64,000 nucleotides of DNA, taken from NCBI RefSeq assembly GCF_001581005.1, contig NZ_LHZV01000053.1:1-64000 (forward strand). The letters are read 5' to 3'. This document shows positions 1 to 9,709 of the stretch, one piece after another. Below the pieces are notes generated by a model. It saw only the letters and a list, made by a program, of their open reading frames with translations. It was not told the origin of the DNA and searched no databases. The translations under genes and the position numbers were made by a program. The first letter of the stretch is position 1; each line of letters begins with the position of its first letter. The stretch comes from Acetobacter orleanensis. Its GTDB lineage: Bacteria > Pseudomonadota > Alphaproteobacteria > Acetobacterales > Acetobacteraceae.

Positions 1-35
1 AGTGCCAAGTGCCAAGTGCCAAGTGCCAAGTGCCA
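1..35. repeat. Tandem heptanucleotide repeat at window edge
   Basis: Five perfect head-to-tail copies of AGTGCCA occupy positions 1-35 and then break into unrelated sequence. The array begins at the first base of the window, so its true length is unknown. The unit is 7 bp, so a change in copy number inside a reading frame would shift the frame. No convincing gene contains it here. Confidence 0.9.
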
Positions 36-336
36 ATGTTGAATGCGGATACCACAGCGGCCCGAGTGTGCTGGTGATTAAACTGAAAGTTCAGATCGCT
101 TGGGCTGAGGCAACCGGACAGAGCTTCTTTTTGACCGTATCCATCGAAAGACATACTCAGAGCCAGCCGAGAATAGATGAGGGAAGCGTCTCAACGTCCG
201 CCGTAGCCCTTTTTAAGGCCTCTTAGGCGGGGAGAGTGTCTGACAGTCACAAGGGAGTCGGTAGGGCGTCAGGGGGGCACTGCAAGACAACCGGGCATTG
301 CCGGATTGTCTTGCTTACCATCATGCAGGGTAGGGT
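36..336. other. Intergenic region without a recognised gene
   Basis: About 300 bases between the repeat and the end of the AsmA-family gene. A short open frame crosses part of it, but its product is compositionally unconvincing and has no clear ribosome binding site. The only structured element seen is the hairpin at 282-314. If a gene lies to the left of the window, this may be its flanking region. Confidence 0.5.
282..314 (-). terminator. Hairpin downstream of the AsmA-family gene
   Basis: GCAAGACAA at 282-290 pairs perfectly with TTGTCTTGC at 306-314. The stem continues through CCGG at 291-294 with CCGG at 301-304, with A305 bulged and a six-base loop. It starts 22 bases past the stop of the minus-strand AsmA-family gene. 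There is no adjacent U-tract in the minus direction, so it may be a Rho-assisted terminator or an RNA-stabilising 3' end. Confidence 0.5.
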
Positions 337-2496
337 CTATTTTTTTAGTTTAGCGGCCCACGCGGCCCGGACTTCAGCCGGGGTCATACGGCCTTCTTGC
401 GTATGGGCTGCGGCAGGTTTGCCAGTAGATTTACCCGGCTTTGTCTTTTGGCTGGATTTTACGCTGTTGCGTGTGGTGGCCGGCGCAACGCTGCGTTTGG
501 TGCCAACGGCATGAGAAAGTGCACCGGGTGCGATGCCTGCGGCGGGATTGCTGTTAACCGCCTGCACAGCACGGGTGCAGAGGGAATGATCCCCCACGCC
601 GAACTGAATGGTAGGCAGAAGCGCCAGAGGCGGGAAGACAAAACCCAAACCGGCTGCGGCAGCGGCACGCCCCAGAATTTCAGCACCGGGTAGCACGGTG
701 GGGGATTTTATGAGGCCACTAATGTGAAAGGCACCGGGCAGGGAGGCAATGGTCGGGTTCTGTGAGCGGGTGGTGAGGGCGTAGTCGAGCGTATTGGTTT
801 TGAAGTTGATAGTGCCCCGCCCAAGCGTCCGGGCCTCACCTGTTTCCAGCAGGAGCGTGTTGGTTGAGACAATGCCGTTCTTTAACGGCATATCGGCAAT
901 AAAGCATTTGATGTCTGTATGAGACGGCAGGCCAAGAGCTGTCAGAATGGCGTTGCCAAGTTGCAGGCCCATAATATCCGGCAGAATGGCGGTAATGTCG
1001 CCACCCTGATCTAGCACCAGTGTCAGGCCACCATTCCCAGCAGCCATCAGGCTCGCTATGGAATTTCCTTTGGCTTTCAGCGTCATGTGACCGCCAATAA
1101 TACCACGCGCTTTGGAATTGGCCGTCGCCTGCATCACGCGAGCCAGATCAATCCGCGCGAAATCAATTCGTGCGGACGTATCAAATAATGAGCCATCAGG
1201 CTTGAGTGTTGCGGTGCTGGCCAATGTGCCGTTGCCGACTGCAAAGTTCAGGCGTTTGAGGTTGATTTCTCCATTGGTGATGAAGAATTCAGTATCGATC
1301 TTATCAAGCGGTAGCTTCTTGTTTTCGATATGGGCGCCACGATACGTCACATGCGCGTTAATGGCGTTCAGGCGCGGAATGTTGATGGGTGTATCGGGCA
1401 GAACGGTTGTGCTGTTGGCGGCCTGTTTTTTCTCGCTTGCAGTTTCTGTCGGTTTGGCGCCGATAAAACCACCCAGATCCACCAGATTAACCTGCCGGGA
1501 GCGCAGGTTGGCTTCCACATTCATGGGCTTCTGGTGTGGGTCCAACTCAAGGGTGCCACCAATATCACTGCTGCCCATTTTGCCTTCAAAATCCTTAAAG
1601 AGGATATGATTGCGGCTGTAGTCCAGATTGCCCGTAATGCTGTAGGCAGGGGTCCGGGGAATCGGCACACCCGTCAGCGGGTAGAGCAGGGACATATCCG
1701 GCCCGGCAAAATGTAGTTTAAGGTGTGCCCCGGCAAAGCGCATCGGGTGTAGAACATCCCCTTTTAGCGTGGCATTGGTGGGGCCGTTCTGCACAGTGAG
1801 GTCAACTGGGTAAGGCGCTTTGTCCGTCACAAAGGAGAGCAACGCGCCGCCAATAAAGCGGGCCGTAATCGGCTGCTGCGCATAACCGCCTTTTGCATCA
1901 AGATGCAGCGTGCCACGGTCATTCCCCTTGGGCGGGGTGGTCTGGACGGCAATCTGCATGTCGGCCTGTAGCGGGTCGTAGCGTACATGCAGGGCACCGT
2001 CGGTAATCCGCAGTTCACCAATTTCTGGCAAGTTGGCTGAAGCAGAGTTTTCCTGCTTTTCAGGTTTTTTCTCAGGTTTCCCATCTTCAGTAAAAGTGTA
2101 GTTATTAACAGTATTTTTTAGCGCGATAATGTCCGCCGTCGGCTGCTCCAGCGCAATAAGTGGCAGGCGTAGCCTGCGGTGCCAGAGGTAAGACCAGACA
2201 TCCACTGAAACGGTCAGGCTTTTGGCCTGTGCGAACTGGTCTTTTTCTTTTTCAAACGGTTTGGGTTGTTCAATGCGCAGAGCGTCCACCTTTATGGTGG
2301 TCACGCGGCCTAGCTGCACATGCAGGTGTGCAATGGTCGTTTTGCGGTGGAGGAGGGCTGTGGCTTTGGAATTGACCAGCGGCACAAACCAGTCCCATGA
2401 CCAGAAAAGAATCAGCAACAGAACGGCAAGCGCAACGCCCCCGAGAGTTTTTAAAACGGGGTGTCTGGCGCGTTGCGTGTCGGGAGCGGCGGTCAT
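337..2496 (-). CDS. AsmA family protein
   Basis: 719 residues. AsmA-family proteins are inner-membrane-anchored periplasmic proteins tied to outer-membrane assembly and to phospholipid transport between membranes. Here one membrane segment lies at about residues 15-38, followed by a long beta-rich periplasmic region and an AsmA-like C-terminal half at about 430-620. The last 60 residues are a basic, Ser/Thr/Lys/Pro-rich low-complexity tail. The ATG start is preceded by AGGGG about 8 bases upstream. It follows the PEP-carboxylase-like gene on the same strand after 165 bases, so co-transcription is possible but not shown. The family call is fairly secure; the particular paralogue (AsmA, YhdP, TamB-like) is not resolved. 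Confidence 0.8.
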   Translation of the reverse strand: MTAAPDTQRARHPVLKTLGGVALAVLLLILFWSWDWFVPLVNSKATALLHRKTTIAHLHVQLGRVTTIKVDALRIEQPKPFEKEKDQFAQAKSLTVSVDVWSYLWHRRLRLPLIALEQPTADIIALKNTVNNYTFTEDGKPEKKPEKQENSASANLPEIGELRITDGALHVRYDPLQADMQIAVQTTPPKGNDRGTLHLDAKGGYAQQPITARFIGGALLSFVTDKAPYPVDLTVQNGPTNATLKGDVLHPMRFAGAHLKLHFAGPDMSLLYPLTGVPIPRTPAYSITGNLDYSRNHILFKDFEGKMGSSDIGGTLELDPHQKPMNVEANLRSRQVNLVDLGGFIGAKPTETASEKKQAANSTTVLPDTPINIPRLNAINAHVTYRGAHIENKKLPLDKIDTEFFITNGEINLKRLNFAVGNGTLASTATLKPDGSLFDTSARIDFARIDLARVMQATANSKARGIIGGHMTLKAKGNSIASLMAAGNGGLTLVLDQGGDITAILPDIMGLQLGNAILTALGLPSHTDIKCFIADMPLKNGIVSTNTLLLETGEARTLGRGTINFKTNTLDYALTTRSQNPTIASLPGAFHISGLIKSPTVLPGAEILGRAAAAAGLGFVFPPLALLPTIQFGVGDHSLCTRAVQAVNSNPAAGIAPGALSHAVGTKRSVAPATTRNSVKSSQKTKPGKSTGKPAAAHTQEGRMTPAEVRAAWAAKLKK

Positions 2497-2661
2497 GAAG
2501 ACACCCCTGACGAGGCCGGTTCTAGAAAAAAGCGGGTAATGAAAATTCTATAGGTCGTGTGAGGCATGAAAAAGTTCGCACTCCGTGTCAGTCCTGAAAG
2601 ACCCAACGCCCGCCCGAAGAGTTTGGTTCCGGGGGGCATTGACAACGGAGCGCGGCAGGGT

Positions 2662-5451
2662 TCAGCCAAATGCACCAATATCGTGCATCACGCCGACACT
2701 GATTTCACGCAGGAGTGCAAACATTTGCTGCATAGGTATGAAGATTTCCCGATGTTCACGCTCATAGATGCCCTGTTCGCGCGGGCCGCGTGGTTCATGG
2801 AAATCAAGGTTTGAGGCAACAGTGCCGGATGGGAAAATATGAACCATTTCCTTCAGGACAGCCGGGATTTCCAGACGCAAAATCTGCTGCATCATCATAT
2901 CCCGGTTAAAGCCGCCACGCGGCATGAAGAACGGAATGCGGCAGGCCAGAATCCAGATACGCTCTATCAGCGCAATGCGTATGGCGTGCAGGGCGCGGTT
3001 GAGGGGCGCACCATGCGGAGCGTCTTCCCACGCTTCCCGCAGGGCGAGATGATCTGCCTGAATACGGCGGAACATCGTGCGCAAATCAGCCGAAAGATTC
3101 AGCTTTTCCAAGTCGTGCATCAGGGTAAGGAAGGCCGCGCGGCGCGGGACTTTGCTCTCTACCGTGGCGCGGTCTAGCCAGTAGCTGGGGTCCAGCAGGT
3201 TGATGACGGATTGCAGGACCCGGTCATCCGAGCAGGTAAGGGCATGGCGGGCAAAATCCAGTGCGCGATGGAAGCGCGGGCTGGACGTGTTGAAAATTTC
3301 AAAGGTTTCCGGGTGGCGACGCACAGCGGCCCCCAAGCCTTGCAGGGTGTTGGCGCACCAGCCGAGCTGTTGGAGAATCGCGTTATTGGGAATGGCGCGA
3401 AGCTGGCTGGGGTGCGTCAGGCGGGTGCTGGTGGCCGATTCCGCGCTCTGGCGGGCCGGGGGGCGGGAGCCGGTGCGGTCAATCAGTGCCGGGCCAAACG
3501 CACCCAGCAGGGCCGCATAACCGGGGTCTTCCACTAGAGCCTGCATGCCTTCGGAAATGCTGGAGAAGAAATCCGCGGAAAAGACCGGCTGTTCATACAC
3601 CGGGTCCCCTTCCTGATGCAGCGGGTTGAACAGATTTTCCGCAATGGTGGCGAGCGTTGCACCAGCCAGAGCCGGTGTGCCGAACAGCAGATAACCGTCA
3701 CCCCCCTGAAAAGCCGTTTCCTCCCGGCAGGCAATCCCGGTTCGGGCAAATTCCGCGCGGACATGGCGTGGCGAAAGATAGCTGAGCCGCCCCGCCATAC
3801 GGAATGGATGCGCACCGCGCCCGATGCTTTCGCCGTGCGTATCAAAGAAAATGACAGTCACGTCCTGCAAATTCCAGCGAACCAGTTGGTCATGAATTTT
3901 CAGGCGCAGACGTTCAATGAGGTACGTGGCCGCGAGTTGCCCGACATAGCGGCCGGAATCGGAATAACCAAACTGGAAGCTGATGCGCCCGGTGCGCTGT
4001 ACATAAGCCCGCCATGTGGGGGAGCGCAGGGCTTCTTCCACAATACGGTCGCCATTACTCAGCGCCTCTTCTGTTTCAAACAACGGAGAGATTTCCACAT
4101 TGTCCGCCACCCCAAAATGCAGCGCCGTCCAGAGCGCCGCCAGCAGGGTGTAGCCGGTTTCCGTTTCAGCAATCAGAAAGCGGACGGGGGTTTTGTTATC
4201 AATGTGTTTGGTAATCTGCGCGACCGTCATCATCAGGCGGCCAGCAGTAGAAGGATCACTCATCAGCGCGCCGAAATCGACTGGCACGGGCTGCACGGTT
4301 TCCAGCCCCTCGTTCAGGCGGTCAAGGAGTGCGCGACGATGAGACGGGCTGGCCGGGTCATCTGGAATATCCAGTTTTTGCCGAACAAAATTATGAATCT
4401 GGGTGGCGTTAAGCCGCACATGCGTGTGCGCCAGCGCCAGACCATGCGCCATAAAACCTGCCCGTGCCACGGCGAGCGGCAGGCGAGTGGCAGGAGGCGC
4501 GTTCTGCACGGCAGCGTCCAGAGCGTCCGCAAGATCATCCGCGTTCAGCAGGGCTCCTGCGTGGTTGTTGACCAGATATTCCGCAAACCGTGCCACGTCT
4601 TCCGCATCTGGTCCGGTCGGTGTGGCGCTGATTTGCGCCTTAACGCAGGCAATGGCCTGATGCAGTCGGTCCGTAAGGGCCGGAACACTGAGGCCTGTTG
4701 CACTAATCTGCTGGTCCAGCCTGTCCAGTTGGAACAGCTTCATACGCAGACGCAGGCGTAGGGTGTCCCACCAGCCAATATCGGTGCGGCCATCCGTATC
4801 GTAGCCCACCCAACTCGTCGCGATGACTGGACGGGGGATAATCGAGGCCCATGCGTCCGGCCAATGTGCGCGGGCCGTTTCCAGAAGCGCACTGTTTAGC
4901 TGGTCCATGGCATCCCGCGCACGGAGGATAGCCTGCGTGGCGAGGGTAAATTCTTCTTCCAAAGTGGGCGGTTCATCCCGCCGGTGTGTTTCAAAAAATG
5001 GGGCTACGTCTGGCAGGACAGCCTCGGACGCGCAGTCCGCCAGAGCGGTATAAACCGGATTGCTGACGGCAAAGGTGGGGTGCGCGGTGAATACCGCAGC
5101 AAACCGCACCGGGCTGACAGCCGCCTGAAAAGCGTCCGGGGTGGGTTCGGGGAGTGCCGCCATAACACGTTGCGCCACCGCGGCCAGCCGGCTGGTTGTC
5201 GTGGCATCTTCCGTGCCGCCAACATAGCGGTGCAGCCGTCTAGCGCGGTGAAGGAAAGCGGAATCGCGCAGGGTCTGCACAAGACTGGTCACATCTGAGA
5301 GAGACAGATGCTCTTCCTCCAGCGCATCCTCCAGATGGCGGGCTGTGGAGAGAACCGGGTTCACGCCTTCCACCGGCAGCAGGCTCTCTTTGTCCTGCAA
5401 AATAGGTGCAAAAATGGCCTGAAGTCTTGGAGGGAGAGTAGAAAAATCCAT
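2662..5451 (-). CDS. Divergent phosphoenolpyruvate carboxylase-like protein
   Basis: 929 residues, near the usual 880-970 of PEP carboxylase, which makes oxaloacetate from PEP and bicarbonate. Several family landmarks are present in order: TAHPT at 122-126, SPLFET near 455-460, GYSDSG at 495-500, SIGRG at 542-546, then GSRPPAR and LRAIP. By alignment from memory with the E. coli enzyme, H138, E506, D543, R587 and R713 have counterparts. K546 is Arg501, H579 is Asp537 and R581 is His539, and the C-terminus lacks the usual NTG ending. The fold is therefore likely that of PEP carboxylase, while the activity is doubtful; a paralogue with another role is possible. It is divergent from the DUF445 gene across a 108-base intergenic region. 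Confidence 0.7.
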   Translation of the reverse strand: MDFSTLPPRLQAIFAPILQDKESLLPVEGVNPVLSTARHLEDALEEEHLSLSDVTSLVQTLRDSAFLHRARRLHRYVGGTEDATTTSRLAAVAQRVMAALPEPTPDAFQAAVSPVRFAAVFTAHPTFAVSNPVYTALADCASEAVLPDVAPFFETHRRDEPPTLEEEFTLATQAILRARDAMDQLNSALLETARAHWPDAWASIIPRPVIATSWVGYDTDGRTDIGWWDTLRLRLRMKLFQLDRLDQQISATGLSVPALTDRLHQAIACVKAQISATPTGPDAEDVARFAEYLVNNHAGALLNADDLADALDAAVQNAPPATRLPLAVARAGFMAHGLALAHTHVRLNATQIHNFVRQKLDIPDDPASPSHRRALLDRLNEGLETVQPVPVDFGALMSDPSTAGRLMMTVAQITKHIDNKTPVRFLIAETETGYTLLAALWTALHFGVADNVEISPLFETEEALSNGDRIVEEALRSPTWRAYVQRTGRISFQFGYSDSGRYVGQLAATYLIERLRLKIHDQLVRWNLQDVTVIFFDTHGESIGRGAHPFRMAGRLSYLSPRHVRAEFARTGIACREETAFQGGDGYLLFGTPALAGATLATIAENLFNPLHQEGDPVYEQPVFSADFFSSISEGMQALVEDPGYAALLGAFGPALIDRTGSRPPARQSAESATSTRLTHPSQLRAIPNNAILQQLGWCANTLQGLGAAVRRHPETFEIFNTSSPRFHRALDFARHALTCSDDRVLQSVINLLDPSYWLDRATVESKVPRRAAFLTLMHDLEKLNLSADLRTMFRRIQADHLALREAWEDAPHGAPLNRALHAIRIALIERIWILACRIPFFMPRGGFNRDMMMQQILRLEIPAVLKEMVHIFPSGTVASNLDFHEPRGPREQGIYEREHREIFIPMQQMFALLREISVGVMHDIGAFG

Positions 5452-5559
5452 CTGTGCACTCGCTTACGTTCGCTGAGCAGTACAGTTTCATGTCTGCTCT
5501 TTCGCTGCAACACGTCACGCACTCTTGGGAGGGCGGAAAGGGAGTGCTATTCAGGGTGC

Positions 5560-6858
5560 ATGACGTCATACCCAGAAAGTGACGGCGATCTTGCCGCCCG
5601 GAAGACCCTCAAACGCTACCAGCACGCAGCAACAGGTTTGCTGGTTGGGATGGGTGGACTGACCGTTGCGGGATATGCCGCCCCGGCTGCCGGGTGGGTA
5701 AAGGATGGGTTCTGGCTGGAAATGTTCCGGGCTGGCGCGCGTGCGGGCGTTGTGGGCGGTCTGGCTGACTGGTTTGCCGTGGTTGCCCTGTTCCGCCACC
5801 CGATGGGTCTGCCGATTCCCCATACCGCCATTCTGCCTGCCCAGAAGGAGCGGCTGGGCCGGGCATTGGGGCGTTTTGTTTCCGGGCAGGTCTTTACGGA
5901 AAAAGAGGTTGGGCGCGTGCTGGAGCAGGTGGATATTCCCACCTTTCTGGCCAATATGCTGGATGACCCCGCAACGCGTGAGACGCTGACGCGCTCCGTG
6001 CTGGGCTCGATGCCCAAAATATTGGACCGGCTGGAAGATGGTCGGGCCAGCGGCGCGATTGGTAAGATTTTCCCGCGCCTGCTGGGAAACAGCAATCTGG
6101 CCCCCATTGTGGCGCGTGCGCTGCGCAGTCTGGTGGATGATGACCGGCATCAGGAAGTGCTGTCCTTCCTGCTGAGCCAGATCAAGGATGGGTTGCAGGC
6201 CAGAGAAGGCGCTTTGCGCACCATGATTGAAGAGCGTGTGCGAGAGCAGGGCGGGCGTCTGCTTGGCTGGGCGATAGGTGGTTCCATCGCCACACGGGTG
6301 CTGCTGGCTGCCAGCAAAGAGTTGGAACGTGTTGACCCCCAGAACTCGACCTTGCGGGAAGGGTTTACGGCGTGGGTCCGCTCCCAGATTGACCGGATTG
6401 AGACAGACCCGGAGCGGGGGAGTGATATTTCTCAGGCAATTATGGGTGTGTTGTCTCACGAAAGTGTTGTGGGTTGGTGGGCCGATATCTGGCAGCGTTT
6501 CCGGCGTCTGGTGGAAGCAGATGTGGAAGACCCGGATGGCCGTATTGCCAGCCTCGTGCTGGAGGGGTTGACGCATATTACCACGCAACTGCGGGAAGAC
6601 CCGGTCATGCGGCAGCGGGTTATGGACAGTGTAGATAAGGCCATTGTTAAAGCGCTTCCTTTTGCGCGGGAACGCATGGCGGATTTCATCGCACGGGTCG
6701 TAGCCGGATGGGATGCCGTGCAGATTGCGGAAAAACTGGAGCTGCGGGTGGGGAAAGATCTCCAGTTTGTGCGTTTTAACGGGACTCTGGTGGGCTTTGG
6801 GGTCGGGGCGCTGTTGTTTGCAGTGCTGCGGCTGTTGTTCGGGTTGAACGCTCAGTAG
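5560..6858 (+). CDS. DUF445 family membrane-associated protein
   Basis: 432 residues from the ATG at 5560. A longer frame starts at 5308, but its N-terminal part overlaps the divergent upstream gene and has no family character, so the inner start is preferred. The N-terminal region has hydrophobic stretches (about 18-40) and the motif-like segment GGLADWFAVVALFRHP, typical of DUF445 (YjiN-like) proteins. The middle is helical and charged, and a last hydrophobic segment lies within about 15 residues of the C-terminus. The function of the family is unknown. The next gene begins 104 bases downstream and is probably a separate unit. Confidence 0.85.
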   Translation: MTSYPESDGDLAARKTLKRYQHAATGLLVGMGGLTVAGYAAPAAGWVKDGFWLEMFRAGARAGVVGGLADWFAVVALFRHPMGLPIPHTAILPAQKERLGRALGRFVSGQVFTEKEVGRVLEQVDIPTFLANMLDDPATRETLTRSVLGSMPKILDRLEDGRASGAIGKIFPRLLGNSNLAPIVARALRSLVDDDRHQEVLSFLLSQIKDGLQAREGALRTMIEERVREQGGRLLGWAIGGSIATRVLLAASKELERVDPQNSTLREGFTAWVRSQIDRIETDPERGSDISQAIMGVLSHESVVGWWADIWQRFRRLVEADVEDPDGRIASLVLEGLTHITTQLREDPVMRQRVMDSVDKAIVKALPFARERMADFIARVVAGWDAVQIAEKLELRVGKDLQFVRFNGTLVGFGVGALLFAVLRLLFGLNAQ

Positions 6859-6926
6859 ATCGTTGGCTGGGGTGCGTTGCTTTTGGGTTGACCTTTGGCG
6901 CACTTCGTCCCATGTGTCTGAAACAG

Positions 6927-6939
6927 GACCTAACTGGTC
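6927..6939. promoter_or_regulatory. Small inverted repeat upstream of rrf2-suf, possible operator
   Basis: GACC-TAACT-GGTC lies 24 bases before the start of the Rrf2-type regulator gene. Rrf2 proteins commonly bind short dyads at their own promoters, so this is a candidate autoregulatory site. The arms are only four bases long, and it could be chance. Confidence 0.25.
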
Positions 6940-6962
6940 TCCAATCACCTGATGGCTGGATA

Positions 6963-7427
6963 ATGCTGAAACTTTCCCGTCTTGCGGACTATGCGGTTGT
7001 CATACTTGTCAATCTTGGCGAACAGGATGGGGTTGTAACGTCCCCCGCTCTGGCAGCCGAGACAGGTGTGCCGGAACCCACGGTGGCAAAAATCCTCAAG
7101 GTTTTGTCCTCCAACAAACTAGTATTGTCCCAGCGCGGAGCCAAAGGCGGTTATCGGCTGGCGCGTTCGCTGGCGGATATTTCTGTCGCCAGTGTGATTA
7201 CAGCAGTGGATGGCAAGATTGCGCTGACAGCGTGTGTGGATGGCGGAGAGTGTGATGCTGGCGTCTCCTGCGGTATGTGCGGGAGCTGGGACACCATCAA
7301 CAAGGCGATCCGGGACACGCTAGAAGGGATTTCTCTGGAGGTCATGCGCCAGAACAGCGCATGCGGCGCAGGCATGATGAAGAAAAACGCTCTGATGAGC
7401 GCCACCACAAGACGCGAAGGGGCTTGA
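6963..7427 (+). CDS. Rrf2-family regulator of the suf operon
   Basis: 154 residues from the ATG at 6963, chosen because Rrf2 proteins begin with MLKLSRLADYA-like sequence; an upstream in-frame start at 6888 would add unrelated residues. An N-terminal winged helix spans about 1-80, with GAKGGYRLAR as the wing motif. Cysteines that could bind an Fe-S cluster lie in the segment DGGECDAGVSCGMCG at about 93-107, as in IscR and SufR-like sensors. It is the first gene of the suf operon, ending 3 bases before sufB, so it probably senses Fe-S or iron status and controls this operon. This matches the SUF-associated Rrf2 regulators known in Proteobacteria. Confidence 0.9.
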   Translation: MLKLSRLADYAVVILVNLGEQDGVVTSPALAAETGVPEPTVAKILKVLSSNKLVLSQRGAKGGYRLARSLADISVASVITAVDGKIALTACVDGGECDAGVSCGMCGSWDTINKAIRDTLEGISLEVMRQNSACGAGMMKKNALMSATTRREGA

Positions 7428-7430
7428 ACA

Positions 7431-8921
7431 ATGCCAGCAGTCACCGAAACGCGTGAAGCAGTCGAAAAACTCGGTCAGTCTTCCTACAAATGGGGTTTCG
7501 AGACGGACATTGACATGGACGTCGCGCCCAAGGGGCTGAACGAAGACACTATTCGTCTGATTTCTGCCAGAAAAGAAGAGCCGGAATGGCTGCTGGAATG
7601 GCGGCTGGCGGCCTATCGCTCATGGCTGACCATGAAAGAGCCGACATGGGCCAAGGTCTCTCATCCGCCGATTGATTATCAGGACCTGCACTATTACGCA
7701 GCGCCTAAAAAGAAGCCCGGCCCGAAGTCCCTTGAAGAAGTGGACCCGGAACTGCTGCGTACTTATGAAAAGCTCGGCATTCCGCTGCATGAGCAGGCGA
7801 TGCTGGCTGGCGTGGAACTGCCCGAAGGTGAGACAGCACGGCCGCCGATCGCGATTGATGCGGTGTTTGACAGTGTTTCCGTCGTCACCACCTTCCGTAA
7901 AACGCTGGAAGAAGCGGGCGTCATCTTCTGCCCGATTTCCGAAGCCGTGCGGGATTATCCGGATCTGGTCCGCCAGTATCTGGGCAGCGTGGTGCCGGTG
8001 GGCGATAATTTCTACGCCGCGCTGAACTCGGCCGTCTTTACGGATGGCTCCTTCGTGTTCGTGCCCAAAGGCGTGCGCTGCCCGATGGAACTCTCCACCT
8101 ATTTCCGCATCAATGCGAAAAATACCGGGCAGTTTGAGCGGACGCTGATTGTGGTGGAAGACGGCGCGTCCGTTTCCTACCTTGAAGGCTGCACGGCCCC
8201 GATGCGGGATGAAAACCAGTTGCATGCGGCTGTGGTGGAACTGGTGGCGATGGAAGATGCGTCCATCAAATATTCCACGGTGCAGAACTGGTATCCCGGC
8301 GATGAAAATGGTCGTGGCGGGATTTACAATTTTGTGACCAAGCGCGGCGCATGCCGTGGCGCGCGTTCCAAAATCTCATGGACACAGGTGGAAACCGGGT
8401 CCGCTATTACATGGAAATATCCGTCCTGCATCCTGCAAGGGGAAGGTTCCGTGGGGGAATTCTATTCCGTGGCGGTCACCAACAATCACCAGCAGGCAGA
8501 TACCGGCACCAAGATGATCCATATCGGGCGGAATACCCGCTCGACCATCATCGCCAAGACCATCAGTGCCGGACATTCGGACAGCACCTATCGCGGTCTG
8601 GTGCGTGTGCAGCCTAAGGCGTCCGGCGCGCGGAACTTTACACAGTGCGACAGCCTGCTGATCGGCGATCAGTGCGGCGCGCATACCGTGCCCTATATTG
8701 AAAACCGCAATATGGGCGCGCGGATTGAACATGAAGCCACCACCTCCAAGATCTCGGAAGATCAGCTCTTCTACTGCCGTCAGCGTGGCCTGTCGGAAGA
8801 GGACGCGGTGGGGCTTATCGTCAACGGCTTCTGCCGGGACGTCCTGAAAGAGTTGCCCATGGAGTTTGCCGTGGAAGCTCAGAAATTATTGCAGATCAGC
8901 CTTGAAGGCAGCGTAGGGTAA
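7431..8921 (+). CDS. sufB: Fe-S cluster assembly scaffold SufB
   Basis: 496 residues, full length for SufB. SufB with SufC and SufD forms the SufBC2D scaffold on which Fe-S clusters are built in the cytoplasm. The N-terminal region reads KWGFETDID, and the core SufBD beta-helix domain covers about 160-470. The C-terminal [16 protein letters not shown] is characteristic, with the Cys in GFCRDV conserved in the family. The ATG follows GAAGGGG. It sits directly behind the Rrf2 regulator and 11 bases ahead of sufC. Confidence 0.97.
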   Translation: MPAVTETREAVEKLGQSSYKWGFETDIDMDVAPKGLNEDTIRLISARKEEPEWLLEWRLAAYRSWLTMKEPTWAKVSHPPIDYQDLHYYAAPKKKPGPKSLEEVDPELLRTYEKLGIPLHEQAMLAGVELPEGETARPPIAIDAVFDSVSVVTTFRKTLEEAGVIFCPISEAVRDYPDLVRQYLGSVVPVGDNFYAALNSAVFTDGSFVFVPKGVRCPMELSTYFRINAKNTGQFERTLIVVEDGASVSYLEGCTAPMRDENQLHAAVVELVAMEDASIKYSTVQNWYPGDENGRGGIYNFVTKRGACRGARSKISWTQVETGSAITWKYPSCILQGEGSVGEFYSVAVTNNHQQADTGTKMIHIGRNTRSTIIAKTISAGHSDSTYRGLVRVQPKASGARNFTQCDSLLIGDQCGAHTVPYIENRNMGARIEHEATTSKISEDQLFYCRQRGLSEEDAVGLIVNGFCRDVLKELPMEFAVEAQKLLQISLEGSVG

Positions 8922-8932
8922 GGAGTGCATAC

Positions 8933-9709
8933 ATGACCCAGTTTTTGGATATCTCCGGTCTGTGCGCCCGGATTGATGCTGACGGGCAGGAAAAAGAAAT
9001 TCTCAAGGGCGTGGATCTCAGCATCCCGCCGGGTGAGGTTCACGCCATTATGGGGCCGAACGGGTCTGGGAAATCTACCCTGTCCTACGTTCTGGCCGGG
9101 CGTGAGGATTATGAAGTGACGGCAGGCAGCGTGACCTTTCAGGGGCAGGACCTGCTGGGCATGGAGCCGGAAGAGCGTGCAGCGGCGGGCCTTTTTCTGG
9201 CCTTTCAGTCCCCCATTGAACTGCCGGGGGTCAACAACGCCAACTTCCTGCGCACGGCCGTTAACGCCGTACGCCGCGCACGCGGGCAGGATGAGCTGGA
9301 TGCCGTCGCCTTCCTGAAGACGGCGCGGGCCGCCGCCAAGGATCTTTCCATGGCCCCGGACATGCTGAAGCGGAATGTGAATGTCGGCTTCTCGGGTGGT
9401 GAGAAAAAGCGCAATGAAGTGTTGCAGATGACACTTCTTGAGCCGTCCTTCGCCATTCTGGATGAAACGGATAGCGGCTTGGATGTGGATGCCCTGCGGA
9501 TTGTGGCGGAGGGCGTAAACCGCCTGCGCTCACCCAGCTTCTCAGCACTGGTTATTACCCATCACCAGCGCCTGCTGGATTATCTTGTGCCGGACCGTAT
9601 TCACGTAATGGCTCAGGGCCGGATTATCCATTCCGGCGGGCCGGAACTGGCGCAGCAGATCGACCGTGAAGGCTACACACGGTTTCTTGCGGAGGCAGCG
9701 GCGGCGTGA
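8933..9709 (+). CDS. sufC: Fe-S assembly ATPase SufC
   Basis: 258 residues, an ABC-type ATPase that drives conformational change of the SufBCD scaffold. Walker A is GPNGSGKST at about 43-51, the signature is SGGEKKRNE near 154-162, and Walker B with the catalytic Glu is in FAILDETDSGLD, as usual for SufC. The start is supported by AAGGAG eight bases upstream of the ATG. The stop overlaps the GTG start of sufD by four bases, implying translational coupling. Confidence 0.97.
   Translation: MTQFLDISGLCARIDADGQEKEILKGVDLSIPPGEVHAIMGPNGSGKSTLSYVLAGREDYEVTAGSVTFQGQDLLGMEPEERAAAGLFLAFQSPIELPGVNNANFLRTAVNAVRRARGQDELDAVAFLKTARAAAKDLSMAPDMLKRNVNVGFSGGEKKRNEVLQMTLLEPSFAILDETDSGLDVDALRIVAEGVNRLRSPSFSALVITHHQRLLDYLVPDRIHVMAQGRIIHSGGPELAQQIDREGYTRFLAEAAAA

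Noticed and set aside
2-226. Open frame running out of the heptanucleotide repeat
   Set aside because: No ribosome binding site or recognisable domain; the composition looks non-coding and it starts at the window edge.
5566-6948. Long minus-strand frame (460 codons) opposite the DUF445 gene
   Set aside because: It is antisense to a clear gene, is rich in Gln/His/Pro as expected for a shadow frame, and has no family features.
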